DNA of 64,000 nucleotides, taken from contig OX457041.1 in the NCBI GenBank assembly GCA_949752735.1, positions 30,034,900 through 30,098,899 on the forward strand, read 5' to 3'. This document shows, in pieces, positions 1 to 10,570 of the stretch (its first letter is position 1; the number at the start of each line of letters is the position of its first letter). The notes beneath the pieces are model-generated. The model was given only the letters and a program-made list of their open reading frames with translations, did not search any database and had not been told where the DNA came from. Source of the DNA: Lumbricus terrestris. Taxonomy: Eukaryota; Annelida; Clitellata; Crassiclitellata; Lumbricidae. A program made the position numbers and the translations under genes.

Positions 1-532
1 TTGCCTAAAGAGAAGCTGGATCGATTCAAAGGATTCTCGGCAAACTAGAAGTTGGATTTATTAAAGATAACAACGCTGCAACGTTAGTTCTTGGTGTCTA
101 CCGAGTCATTCTAGAACGTCTACCGAGTCATTATAGAACTCTACCCATCCAACTTCTACTAGCTTCACCGCAATCACTTATTTGCCTTGAAATAATTTAC
201 GACGCTATACTACATGTTTACCAGGTCAACCTATGGAATAAAATGTAACACCTCGATATTATAAAGTTTCAAAAGCAATCGAATATCTAAACTAGTAACG
301 CAAGACTTCAATTACTTATTGCAACGAAATCACCCAGCAGAATATAGTTTGTGAAGGCACAATTACAGGAAAATTAAATTTACAACAACATCCAGAAATT
401 CTAACAAAAGTGAAACCGGATGTCTCCAGCGCAGAATCTGTCACTTTGCACCAGCGTTGCCACTGAGGTTTCAGAAATCAGCCCAGATTTCCTTCCAAAC
501 CCCCACAAAAAACCTGACTATTCATATAAGCT
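1..532. other. Flanking DNA, no gene seen
   Basis: No long reading frame, splice-flanked exon or recognisable repeat is visible. This is AT-rich DNA next to the foldback element that starts at 542. Confidence 0.5.
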
Positions 533-549
533 ATTTTAGACGGTGTCAC

Positions 550-690
550 GACAACTGGTTCACAGACAACTGGTTCACCGACAACTGGTTCACGGACAGC
601 TGGTTCACGACAACTGGTTCACGACAACTGGTTCACGACAATTGGTTCACCGACAACTGGTTCACCGACAACTGGTTCACGACCAAATGG
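550..690 (+). repeat. Outer-arm minisatellite of the foldback element (left)
   Basis: About ten tandem copies of a unit close to GACAACTGGTTCACC (15 bp, with shorter variants). The inverted counterpart lies at 10440-10570. The short reading frames across it are a by-product of the repeat. Confidence 0.85.
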
Positions 691-981
691 TCACTGCGAA
701 TTTTTTTACGACATGGTTATTGCCGCTAAAAGAGAAGTTTTATTGATGAAAATAACTCGTCATAAATCGAAAACATGGCCTCGCTGCAAAAAGAAACCGA
801 GGAAAAGAACGTTTCCCGAACGAAGTTGCATTGATGAAAATAATGCTTGTAAAAATTGAAGCCGGATACACGAAACAATCGCGTTGCGAAATAGAAGTTG
901 GATTGATGAAAATACTTCAATATTAAATAGAAGTCGGATTTAGATTGACTAAAATCGTCCTGTTAAAATTGGAGCGGTTGG

Positions 982-1125
982 TACCGAGCCCCTAAAAGGA
1001 CATTAATGCAAAAATATGATCTCGTGCGCACGAGATATTATCTCGTGCGAACGAGATATTATCTCGTGCGCACGAGATTTAAACAAAGAAAAAAAATGCA
1101 TTTATGTCCTTTTAGGGGCTCCGTA
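982..1125. mobile_element. 144-bp palindromic MITE inserted in the left foldback arm
   Basis: Ends are 22-bp inverted repeats with one mismatch, beginning TACCGAGCCCCTAAAAGGAC. GGTTGG (976-981 and 1126-1131) is duplicated at the flanks. The uninterrupted sequence in the opposite foldback arm (inverted, near 10118-10133) has a single GGTTGG and so shows the empty site. The superfamily is not certain; a 6-bp duplication is unusual. Confidence 0.8.
1019..1078. repeat. Three tandem 18-bp palindromes, period 21 bp
   Basis: ATCTCGTGCGCACGAGAT occurs at 1019-1036 and 1061-1078. A copy with one central change sits at 1040-1057. All are separated by ATT. Each outer copy is a perfect self-complementary palindrome in the centre of the MITE. 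Confidence 0.9.
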
Positions 1126-1495
1126 GGTTGGAGTAAAGGAAACCGGAATAAGTACCGTATTTTCTGACTTGAAATAGAAGCTGGATTTATGAAAATGTTC
1201 TTGCTTAAATTAGAGCTGGAAGGATGAAAATGTCTTGCCTTAAAATGGAGCTGGATTGATTACAATCGTCTTGATAAAATCGGAGCTGGATCGTTGAAAA
1301 TAACGCGGGAGTAACGGACACCGGAATAAATATTGTTACACATGAAATTTGAAGCTGGATTGACGAATGTGTCCTGCCCTAGATTGGAGCTGGATTGATG
1401 AAAACGTCTTGCCTTGATTAAAATGTTCTTGCTGAAATTGGAGCTGGATGGAGTAAAATGTATTGCCTTAAATTGGAGCTGGATTGATGAAAATA

Positions 1496-2925
1496 TTAAA
1501 TGGGAGCCGGATCAAAAAAAGCTTCAGAAATCTGAGCGGGATCAATGTGTTTTATATCTTAAATAGAAGCTCGATTAATGTTTTTATAGATCTGAAATAG
1601 AAACGGGATGAACGATAAAACGCTTAAGAAATAGAAGCTGGACGAAGGTTTTTATATATCTGAAATAGAAACTGGATGAATGATAAAACGACTAAGAAAT
1701 GGAGGCTGGATGAAAGTTTTCTATATCTGAAAAAGAAGCTGGATGAAGGTTTTTGTATATCTGAAATAGAAGCTGGATGATTGATAAAAGGCTTTAGAAA
1801 TGGAAGCGGGATAATGGTTTTTGCATATCTGAAATAGAAGCTGGATGAATGATAAAACGCTTAAGAAATGGAGGCGGGATCAGGGTATTTTATATCTTAA
1901 ATTGTAGCTGGATGAGTGATAAAACGCCTAAGAAATGGAAGCTAGATGAAGGTATTTATAGGTCGGAAATAGAAGCTGGATAGACGAAAATAATGACCGA
2001 GCAAAAAAGAAGCTGGATGAAGTTATTTCTAGTTGTGAAACAGAAGCTGGATTGATGAAAATCTTCTTGCCTAAATTGGAGCCGGATTGGTTAAAATGTC
2101 CGTCCTTAAATTGGAGCTGGATGGATGAAATTTTTTGATTAGGTTGGAGCCGGATTGATGAAAATCTTCTTAACCCAGCTCCTATTTTATATCTATAAAA
2201 CCTTCATCCAGCTTCCATTTCCTAAGCGTTTTATCATTCATCCAGCTTCTATGTAATATATAAAATAAACTAATCCCGCTTCGATTTCTCAAGCCTTTTA
2301 TTATTCATCCAGCTTCTATTTCAGACAGACAAAATAATTTCATCCAGCTTCGATTTCTCAAGCGTTTTACACTCATCCTGCTTCTATTTCAGACATCTAA
2401 AAACATTCATCCAGCTTCCATTCTTAAGCGTTTTATCATTAATCCGGCTTCTCTTTCAGATCTATAAAGACATTAATCCAGCTTCTATTTAACATCTATA
2501 AAACCTTATCCCGCTTCAGTTTCTTTAGCGTTTTATCAGTCATTCAGCTTTTATTTAAGATATAAAATATCCTGATCCCGCTTCTGTTTCAGACATATAA
2601 AACACCTTCATCCTGCTTCTATTTCAGATATATAAAAACTTTTATCAAACTTCCATTTCTTAAGCGTATTTAATTCATCCAGCTTCCATTTCTTAAGCGT
2701 ATTTAATTCATCAGTCTTCTCTTTCAGATCTATTAAGCCATTAATCCAGCTTCTATTTAACATCCTTAAAACCCTTTTCCAGCTTCGATTTCTTTAGCGT
2801 TTTATCATTCATTCAGCTTTTATTTAAGATATAAAATATCCTGATCCCGCTTCTGTTTCAGACATATAAAACACCTTCATCCAGCTTCGATTTCTCAAAC
2901 GTTTTATCATCCATCCAGCTTATAC
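1496..2925. repeat. Inner inverted repeat made of degenerate AGCTGGATGAA-type units
   Basis: Up to about 2165 the strand shows many copies of phrases such as GAAATAGAAGCTGGATGAA and GATAAAACGCTTAAGAAATGG. From about 2170 to 2915 the same phrases run in reverse complement (ATCCAGCTTCTATTTCAG). This makes a second, smaller palindrome inside the left arm. No matching segment is present in the right arm, so it was gained on the left or lost on the right. Confidence 0.75.
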
Positions 2926-3140
2926 CCCGCAGTCGATCGAGTCGTGGGCTACGATCGACTTGGCTCGTGCGACGATCGACTCGATCGACTTCGTCGACTC
3001 GCCGACCTTTCTACGACTCGATCGACTTGGCTCGGCCGACGATCGACTCGATCGACTTTGTCGACTCGCCGACCTTTCTACGACTCGATCGACTTGGCTC
3101 GGCCGACGATCGACTCGATCGACCTCGCGTCGACTTGACC
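2926..3140 (+). repeat. GATC-rich satellite, about 67-bp unit, about three copies
   Basis: Units contain CGATCGACTCGATCGACTT and CGACTTGGCTCGGCCGACG. The start (CCCGCAGTCGATCGAGT) is inverted at the end of the 4855-5103 array, so the two arrays form the inner boundary of the foldback arms. Confidence 0.8.
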
Positions 3141-3179
3141 TAGTTTTGTCTCTTGCTCACCATCTGCATGCAGTTACAT

Positions 3180-4310
3180 GATCTTAAAATGAAATTAAAC
3201 GATAGTAGATCTGTGTCATAAATCTGTGTGACGTAACAATATGCCTAATTTCGTATTCTCAGTGAATTTATAGATTTGCACTGTAATCGTAGTGACGTCA
3301 CAATAAGCCTCGTTTTAGATTATGTAAATGAAACTCAATAATTATCACGGTAGATCTGTGCAATAATTGAAGTTAGTCACAATAGGCCTAGTTTATACTC
3401 TCAAAATGTACTTCTATAATAACAGATCATTATCCTAATCGAGGTTAACCACAATAGGACTATTTCATTCTTAGAATGAACTTCCTTAATAGTAGGTCTG
3501 TATCATGATCTAGGTGACGTCACAATGGGCCTAGTTTTATATTCTAAAACTGAACGTATAATAGTAGATTTGTATAATAATCAGAGCGATGTTGCAATTA
3601 AACAACCCCAGTTTTGTATTATGAAAATAAAATAATATGACAGCAGATCTGCATCATAATCGAAATGGCGCCACAATAATAGACCTAATTTCGTTTTTTC
3701 CAGTGAACTTATTTAATAGTAGAATTGTATCATAAAAGAAGTGACGTGACTGACGTCATAAAAGGCCCCGTGTTATATTCGCAAAACGAACATAATATAC
3801 TGTTAGATCTGTATAATAATCGAAGTGACGTCACAATAGACCTTGTTTATATGCTCAATATGCACTTCCATAATAGGTCTGGTACATTTGTCTCATAATC
3901 GACGTGACGTCACACTAGACCTTGTTTATATTCTCAAAATGCACTTCCATAATAGGTCTGGTACATTTGTATCATAATCAATGTGACGTCACAATTGGCG
4001 CTGTTTTTTTAAATTCTTGATGTGAACTTAATTATAATATAATAGCAAAATTGCATCATAATCAGAGTGATGTTACAATAGGCATAGGCCTAGTTCTGTA
4101 TTCTCAGCATTAATGAAATAATATGACGGCAGATCTATGTCCTGATCGAAGTGACGTCATAATAGGCCTAATTTCGTTTTCTCAGCGAACTTATTTAATT
4201 GTAGAATTGTATCATAATCGAAGTGACGTCATAACAGGTCTCCTTTTATATTCTCAAAATTAACATCTACATGACTTGCATATACAGGCATATAATAGTA
4301 GATCTGTATC
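3180..4310 (+). repeat. Degenerate tandem repeat (roughly 70-80 bp unit) carrying TGACGTCA palindromes
   Basis: About fifteen degenerate units share phrases such as AATAGTAGATCTGTATCATAA, GAAGTGACGTCACAATAGG and CCTAGTTTATATTCTCAAAA (shortened here). TGACGTCA, the consensus cAMP-response element, is seen about eight times (near 3292, 3508, 3749, 3825, 3903, 3983, 4149 and 4222). Whether the sites bind any protein is unknown. No gene is seen here. Confidence 0.75.
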
Positions 4311-4319
4311 ATGCTCATT

Positions 4320-4750
4320 CAGGAGCGGATCCAAGGAAGGGGCCAATCCGGCCATGCCCCACCCCATTCAGAGATTCGCATATGACGTGGTCCCTCCCTC
4401 CATCAGGTTTTAAAAAATAAGCTGTAAATCAACGCAACGGGAACAGGAAGGTAAGAGAGAAAGTAGGCCTAGCACATGACTAAAAAAGTCATCAGATTTA
4501 AAAAAAACAAAGTCGTCACGGGTTTTTATAAGTTTTTTGGGCGAAAGACTAAAAAAAGATTCTTTCGGCGGAAGACCAAGGAAAATTTCTGTCGGTTCAA
4601 GACCACAAATTTTGTCCACCCTTCAAAAGAATTTTTTGTCGCTTTTGTTACCCTGTATTCGTTCAACTCAAATCGAAAACGCACGTCTATTATAATAGTC
4701 AACTTTCACAGTTTCGTGCACTAACACGAAATCGACAGCTGCCAAAAGGT
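4320..4750. mobile_element. Degenerate MITE-like insertion of the GGGCGGAT family
   Basis: It starts near AGGAGCGGATCCAAGG and contains internal phrases (ACTAAAAAAGTCATCAG, GAAGACTAAAAAAAG-like) shared with the copies at 43934-44416 and 49456-49737. A clear right end and target duplication are not visible. The 69-82 aa frames here are not supported as genes. Confidence 0.4.
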
Positions 4751-4854
4751 TCGTTAGCTGAACTTGTGTGCAAAAACTGTATAGGTCACTTTGAGACTTC
4801 AAGAAATAGTAGGCTAAGTAAAATATTTCTAATTCGGGTCGAGCAGATGAAACA

Positions 4855-5103
4855 ACGATCGAATCGACTTAGCAAGAATCACGATCGACTCGACTTGCAA
4901 GTCGACGATTTTTCGATCGACTCGACTTGGCAAGACTCACGATCGACTCGACTTGCAAGTCGATCGAGTCGACGATTTTTCGATCGACTCGACTTGGCAA
5001 GACTCACGATCGACTCGACTTGCAAGTCGATCGAGTCGACGATTTTTCGATCGACTCGACTTGGCCGAGTTATGATCGACTCGATCGATCAACTCGATCG
5101 ACT
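4855..5103 (+). repeat. GATC-rich satellite, about 67-bp unit, right inner boundary
   Basis: Three to four copies of a unit containing ACGATCGACTCGACTTGC and GTCGATCGAGTCGACGA. It ends with ATCGACTGCGGGTATA, the inverted form of the sequence at 2920-2940. Confidence 0.8.
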
Positions 5104-5335
5104 GCGGGTATAATACAGCTCCAATTTAATCAGGACGACTTTCATCCATCCAGTTCCATCTTAATCAAAAACATTTTCATCTATCCATCTCCAATTTAAG
5201 GCAAGACGTTTTCATCAATCCAGCTCCAATCTAGGGCAGGACATTTTCGTCAATCCAGCTTCTATTTTATGTGTAACAATATTTATTCCGGTGTCCGTTA
5301 CTCCCGCGTTATTTTCAACGATCGAGTTCCGATTT

Positions 5336-5465
5336 TGTAACATATGTGAACGAGGACTCTTCGATATAGGGTCTGGGGTAGTGTTGTTTCCGGACTTGAC
5401 TCGTGTTCACATCATGTCGTCTTTTGTGAATTAAACATATTAAATAATGTTATACGAACATTACA
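5336..5465 (+). repeat. 5' LTR (130 bp)
   Basis: TG...CA ends; identical base for base to 9842-9971. It contains the short imperfect hairpin GACTCTTCGATATAGGGTC, whose core recurs in the repeats before the 3' LTR. Confidence 0.95.
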
Positions 5466-5483
5466 TGGCGCAGTCGACAATTA
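5466..5483 (+). promoter_or_regulatory. Putative tRNA primer-binding site
   Basis: TGGCGCAGTCGAC follows the LTR without a gap and starts with the TGG expected opposite a tRNA CCA end. I cannot name the tRNA from the sequence alone. Confidence 0.6.
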
Positions 5484-5557
5484 ATAATTCTTGCAAGAAT
5501 TGTGATACGAACCTCTTCGAACGTTTTGAGAAAATTTAAACAGAAATTTGTAGTCGG

Positions 5558-7024
5558 ATGTTCGGAACAATGGCTGACTCATACAATAAAGGATTTCAAC
5601 CGCCCGCGTCGTTGAAACTCGATGGGGGAAATGTAGAAGAAGCGTGGAAGGTATGGCTACAGAAATTTGAATTATTTCTTCTTGCTTCTCGATCCGATGA
5701 ACTTCCGGAAAAAATCCAAGTGGCGATGTTTTTAAGTGCCATTGGTGATGAAGGACTACACGTGTTCAACACATTTAAATTTGAACCCGACGAGGACAAA
5801 AACAAAATTAACGTTGTAAAAGCAAAGTTTAACGATTATTGCTCACCAAGAAAGAATGTGGTTTTTGAGCGATTTCAGTTTTGGAAGTGCGTTCAGGCAC
5901 CTGTTGAATCAATAGATGGATTTGTTACAACCCTGCGTCTCCGTGCCAAAACCTGTGAGTTTGGTGATCAGGAGGAATCATTAATTCGAGATAGAGTTGT
6001 CCTTGGGTGCACAGACTCTCGTTTGCAAGAACGGCTGCTTAGAGAACCTGATTTGTCACTAACGAAAGCACTACAGGTTTGCAGAGCAGCGGAAGCCACA
6101 GCAGAACAACTGAAGCTGATCAGAGGTGATGACTCAACAGCTATAAATGCACTAAAATCAGAAAAAGATTTTTCGTCCCAAAAGAACGATAAAGAATATA
6201 GCTCAAACAGAAGCATTTGTGGAAAGTGTGGTTCCAGGCATCCGCCTAGGCAGTGTCCGGCTTTCGGGAAAATTTGTCATAACTGTAAAAAAGATAATCA
6301 CTTCGCAAAGATGTGCAGAGCGTCTAGCAGGGTCAGTATGAGAGATAAAAATTCGGAAATATTATCCCGTAGTTCATCCAGAGCAGCCATCCATTCGCTA
6401 GAACTTGATGTTCATGATTTTGACATAGGAGAGGTGGCAACAAACTTTTGTTCAAAGGATACGAATCACGCCAATAGTTGGTGGATGGACATAGTAATCA
6501 ATGGTCAAACAGTCAAATGCAAATTGGATACAGGTGCAGAAGCGAATGTAATGCCAGCCACTGTGTTTGAAAGAATTCCGGGAAAACGTAGGTTACAAAA
6601 GACAAAAACAGTACTTACTGCTTATGGGAACAACAAAATACAACCATTGGGAATCACAGTGCTCGAGGCCAGAATAAAAGACAAGAAACACGTTCTAGAA
6701 TTCTACATTGTTGATTCTCGAGCACCAACGATCCTGGGGTTAGCCTCGTGTTGCAGCCTGAATATTGTGAGCAGAATTGATTCGTTCACCACACATAGAG
6801 AAATGAACACTGCCAGTAAATTGTTGGATGAATTTGATGATGTGTTTAAAGGCGTTGGGGAGTTATCCAAAGAACATCATATCTCAGTAGATCCAGCAAT
6901 TCAACCAGTGATTCATTCACCAAGACGAGTTCCATTAGCACTTCAACCAAAATTAAAGCAGAAATTAGAAAGTTTGGTCCACAGTGGTATCATAGAAAAA
7001 GAGATGAACCCACCGACTGGGTAA
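5558..7024 (+). CDS. Retrotransposon Gag-protease polyprotein
   Basis: The frame has 488 codons. Residues about 1-200 form a Gag-like capsid region. Around residues 221-255 there are two zinc-knuckle-like motifs, CGKCGSRHPPRQC and CHNCKKDNHFAKMC; the second is a canonical CX2CX4HX4C nucleocapsid knuckle. An aspartic protease follows with active site LDTGA near residue 323. The frame then enters the start of RT and stops at TAA 7022-7024. RT continues in the -1 frame, so the stop comes from a one-base slip close to the adenine run at about 6994-7002. That could be a mutation, a sequencing error or, less likely, a programmed frameshift. The ATG at 5558 is the first in frame after the leader. 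Confidence 0.88.
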   Translation: MFGTMADSYNKGFQPPASLKLDGGNVEEAWKVWLQKFELFLLASRSDELPEKIQVAMFLSAIGDEGLHVFNTFKFEPDEDKNKINVVKAKFNDYCSPRKNVVFERFQFWKCVQAPVESIDGFVTTLRLRAKTCEFGDQEESLIRDRVVLGCTDSRLQERLLREPDLSLTKALQVCRAAEATAEQLKLIRGDDSTAINALKSEKDFSSQKNDKEYSSNRSICGKCGSRHPPRQCPAFGKICHNCKKDNHFAKMCRASSRVSMRDKNSEILSRSSSRAAIHSLELDVHDFDIGEVATNFCSKDTNHANSWWMDIVINGQTVKCKLDTGAEANVMPATVFERIPGKRRLQKTKTVLTAYGNNKIQPLGITVLEARIKDKKHVLEFYIVDSRAPTILGLASCCSLNIVSRIDSFTTHREMNTASKLLDEFDDVFKGVGELSKEHHISVDPAIQPVIHSPRRVPLALQPKLKQKLESLVHSGIIEKEMNPPTG

Positions 7025-8262
7025 ACAGTCTACTGATTGTGGAAAAGAAAGATGGGTCACTGAGATTGTGTTTAGATCCAAGAGATCTGAACAAAGCAAT
7101 AAAGAGAGAACATTTCGCAATTCCGACCTGTGAAGATATTCTTCCAAAGCTTCATGGCAAAAAAGTCTTCAGCATTATTGATATGAAGGATGGATTCTGG
7201 CAAGTGAAGCTGGATGATGACAGTTGTAGGCTCTGTACATTTAATACTCCTTTTGGAAGGTTCTCATTTCGGAGACTTCCATTTGGAATATCTTCAGCGC
7301 CTGAAGTTTTTCAGAAACGAAGTCTTGAGATCTTTGCAGACATAGATGGTGTTTTCATTGTTTTCGATGACTTGATTATTGCTGCCGAGGATGACACACA
7401 ACATGATTTCATATTGAGAAACGTTCTAGAAAGAGCCAGAAAAGCCAATGTTCGTTTCAACAGAGCCAAGTTGCAACTGAAACTTTCAAGTGTTAAGTAT
7501 GTAGGGCATCGCATCTCAGGTGAAGGTGTCGCTCCAGATACAGACAAAGTCACTGCTATTCTAAACATGCCAGTGCCAAACGACAAGAAAAGCTTACAAC
7601 GCTTTCTAGGAATGGTCACCTACATCTCTAAATTCATACCAAATTTCTCATCAGTCACTGAGCCACTGAGACAGTTGTTGAAAGGAAACATGGAATGGAT
7701 GTGGAGTGATCAGCATGAAAAGGCAATTTGTAAGCTTAAGATGGCAATTGTTTCAGCTCCAGTACTAAAATTCTTTGATCCGAAAGCTAAAACTTGTATT
7801 CAGACAGATGCATCTTCTACAGGACTGGGATCGGTGCTACTTCAGAATGGGCAACCTATAGCGTATGCATCTCGAGCTCTTAATGATGCTGAAACAAGAT
7901 ACGCTCAAATTGAGAAAGAACTTTTAGCAATTGTATTTGCTTGTGAAAAATTCTCCCACTACATTTACGGTTCAAAGACTCTCGTGTTAACAGATCACAA
8001 GCCATTGGAAAGTGTCTTGTTGAAGCCCCTCTACAAGTCTTCTCCAAGGTTGCAGCGTATGTTGTTGAGGTTGTTGAAATTTGAAATTGAACTGAAATAT
8101 ACACCAGGAACCCAGATGCATGTAGCAGATGCACTCTCCAGAGCAACCACAAACCAGGGTCTTGACACACGAGATCAAGAATTACATGATGACATCGAAG
8201 TGATGGTGCACACTATACTCAATGATTTCCCGGCCAGCAACAAAAGATTGGATCAGGTTTGA
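7018..8262 (+). pseudogene. Retrotransposon pol: reverse transcriptase and RNase H (interrupted)
   Basis: RT motifs in order: LRLCLDPRDLN, IIDMKDGFWQV (first catalytic Asp), FRRLPFGISSAPE, and VFDDLI at the YxDD position, with Phe for Tyr. RNase H follows with TDASSTGLG, EKELLAIV and LTDHKPL, so its acidic residues are present. The first 14 or so codons overlap the upstream frame; the nearest Met codon is only at 7039. The frame ends at an in-frame TGA (8260-8262), after which coding similarity continues in the same frame. The catalytic residues are intact, so the lesions look recent. Confidence 0.9.
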
Positions 8263-9579
8263 TTTGAGACTGAGCGAGATCCTGAGCTTCACCGACTTAA
8301 GACGTGGATCCGGGATGGATTTCCCATGAACATGAAAGACCTTTCAACAGAGGCAAAGAAATTCCAAACATTAGCTGGTGACCTTTATGAACTGGATGGG
8401 TTGTTGTTTCATGAAAGCAAACTCATTATGCCCAAAGTTCTAAGAAAAGAAATGATGCTCTTGTTGCATGAAGGACATCTGGGTATAGAGAAAACAAAGG
8501 CCATGGCACGATCCTGCCTGTACTGGCCTGGAATTTCTCGTGAAATCGAAGAAATGGTTGGTTGATGTTCTATCTGTAATGTGTACAGAAGAAAGCAACA
8601 GTCTGAGCCAATGATGCCACATGAGGTTCCACAAAGACCTTGGGCCAAAGTTGGAATTGATATTTTTCAGTTTGCAGCTAAAGATTATCTTCTTGTAGTT
8701 GATTATTTTTCCAAATATCCGGAAATTGCGTTACTGGAAGATAAAACGTCTGAATCTGTTATTGTGAAACTGAAAGAAATATTTGCAAGGCATGGAATAC
8801 CCGAAGAAATTATGGCAGATAATATGCCATTCTCCAGTAGACAGTTTCAATTTTTTGCACAGGATTGGGGTTTCAAAATTACAACCTCCAGCCCAAGATA
8901 CCCGCAATCAAACGGTCAAGCAGAACGCATGATTCAGACAGTTAAACAGCTGTTACGCAAAGCCCACGACAGCAACACAGATCCTTATATTGCACTGTTA
9001 CAGTACCGTAATGCTCCACTATCAGGTCTAGATGTTAGTCCTGCTCAATTGCTGATGAGCCGATCATTAAAGACAAAACTCCCAACACTCAGTCAAAATC
9101 TAAAACCAAAAGTAATGAATGCCAGAAAGGACTTGGTATTTAGACAGCAAAAACAGAAAATGTATCATGACCGAACATCCAGGCCTCTTCCGACCTTGAA
9201 CGAAGGAGATGTTGTTCGTGTTCAACATAATGGAACTTGGACACGTGGAGAAGTGAGTCGAGCGCACTCTGCCCCTCGTTCATATATTGTCAACACAGAG
9301 GAAGGGTCTGTCCTTAGACGAAACAGAAGGGATCTCATACAAACCAAAGAAGATCCACCTGGCAGAAGACCTCCAATGGAGGATATCGCAGCTCAGGTTC
9401 AAGATCAAGGCGAAGTAATAGAACCTTCGGCTCCTGATTCCCAAGCACTGGCAAGATCATCTGATAATCAATCCGCAATGGAAAATACCGAAACAAGTGG
9501 ATTTATTTCGAACGTGAAAACTCGGAGTGGTAGGACCTCTAAGCTTCCTGTTAGATTTAGTGATTACCATTTGAACTAA
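8263..9579 (+). pseudogene. Retrotransposon pol: integrase (interrupted by TGA)
   Basis: Same frame as the RT segment. The HHCC zinc domain spans about 8460-8580 (HEGH ... CSIC) and is cut by a second in-frame TGA at 8563-8565, just before its cysteines. The core domain retains D, D and E (VGIDIF, MADN, QAERM). The C-terminal segment, about 9200-9360, has a GDVVRV-type beta-barrel as in gypsy integrases of the Mag/K02A2.6-like group. The frame ends at 9577-9579. No chromodomain is visible. Confidence 0.9.
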
Positions 9580-9617
9580 ATCCTTTAATAATTATTGTAA
9601 AGTGGAGATGTAAAATA

Positions 9618-9828
9618 TGCGAATAATGACTCTTCGATATAGAGTCACCCTGTTTGTAACACTGCAAATAATGACTTCGATATAGTCACCCCTTTTTGTA
9701 ACACTGTGAATAATGACTTCGATATAGAGTCACCCTGTTTGTAACACTGCGAATAATGACTTCGATATAGTCACCCTCTTTTGTAACACTGTGAATAATG
9801 ACTTTGATAGAGCCACACTATAATTACT
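9618..9828 (+). repeat. 3' UTR tandem repeat, about 45-bp unit, about 4.5 copies
   Basis: Units read AATAATGACTTCGATATAG, then TCACCCT and TTTGTAACACT. The first and third copies contain a perfect GACTCT/AGAGTC hairpin around TCGATAT. The core GACTCTTCGATATAG also occurs in the LTR. Confidence 0.85.
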
Positions 9829-9841
9829 TTTAAAGGGGAGA
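9829..9841 (+). promoter_or_regulatory. Polypurine tract
   Basis: TTTTAAAGGGGAGA lies directly against the 3' LTR start at 9842, the usual plus-strand primer position. Confidence 0.75.
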
Positions 9842-9971
9842 TGTAACATATGTGAACGAGGACTCTTCGATATAGGGTCTGGGGTAGTGTTGTTTCCGGA
9901 CTTGACTCGTGTTCACATCATGTCGTCTTTTGTGAATTAAACATATTAAATAATGTTATACGAACATTACA
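9842..9971 (+). repeat. 3' LTR (130 bp)
   Basis: Identical to 5336-5465. It is followed by the GATTT duplication and then by the resumed foldback right arm. Confidence 0.95.
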
Positions 9972-10439
9972 GATTTTATCAAGATTGTAATCAATCCAAC
10001 TCCAATTTAAGGCAATACATTTTCATCCTTCCAGCTCTAATTTAAGCAAGAACATTTTCATAAACATAAATCCAGCTTCTAATTCAGGTAAGAACATACT
10101 TATTCCGGTTTCCTTTACTCCAACCGCTCCAATTTTAACAGGACGATTTTAGTCAATCTAAATCCGACTTCTATTTAAAATTGAAGTATTTTCATCAATC
10201 CAACTTCTATTTCGCAACGCGATTGCTTCGTGTATGCGGCTTCAATTTTTACAAGCATTATATTCATTAATGCAACTTCGTTTAGGAAACGTTCTTTCCC
10301 TCCGCTTCTTTTTGCGGCGAACTATCAACAATCTGTTTTCGATTTACATGTATCACGAGTTATTTTCATCAATCCAACTTCCTTTTTTAGCAGCAATAAC
10401 TAGGGACTAAAAAATTCGCAGTGAACATTTTGGTCGTGA

Positions 10440-10570
10440 TTTGTCGGTGAACCAGTTGTCGGTAAACCAGCTGTCGGTGAACCAATTGTCGTGAACCAGT
10501 TGTCGTGAACCAGTTGTCCGTGAACCAGTTGTCGGTGAACCAGTTGTCGGTGAACCAGTTGTCGTGGAAC
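10440..10570 (-). repeat. Outer-arm minisatellite of the foldback element (right)
   Basis: Tandem copies of GGTGAACCAGTTGTC, the reverse complement of the unit at 550-690. It ends one base short of the element terminus. Confidence 0.85.

Larger units (their letters stand above)
5336..9971 (+). mobile_element. Ty3/gypsy-type LTR retrotransposon, 4636 bp, complete ends, broken pol
   Basis: Two identical 130-bp LTRs begin TGTAACATATG and end CATTACA. They are flanked by the 5-bp duplication GATTT (5331-5335 and 9972-9976). A primer-binding-like TGG follows the 5' LTR directly and a purine tract precedes the 3' LTR. The order is Gag, protease, RT, RNase H, integrase, which is the Ty3/gypsy order. 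No env frame is seen. The coding region carries one frameshift and two TGA codons. It interrupts the right arm of the foldback element. Confidence 0.95.

Noticed and set aside
4410..4724. Frames on both strands within the middle of the foldback element
   Set aside because: They read a degenerate MITE with AAAAAAG-type runs, with no domain.
6994..7024. Programmed -1 frameshift between protease and RT
   Set aside because: A five-adenine run is present but no canonical X XXY YYZ heptamer in the right phase; a simple indel explains it as well.
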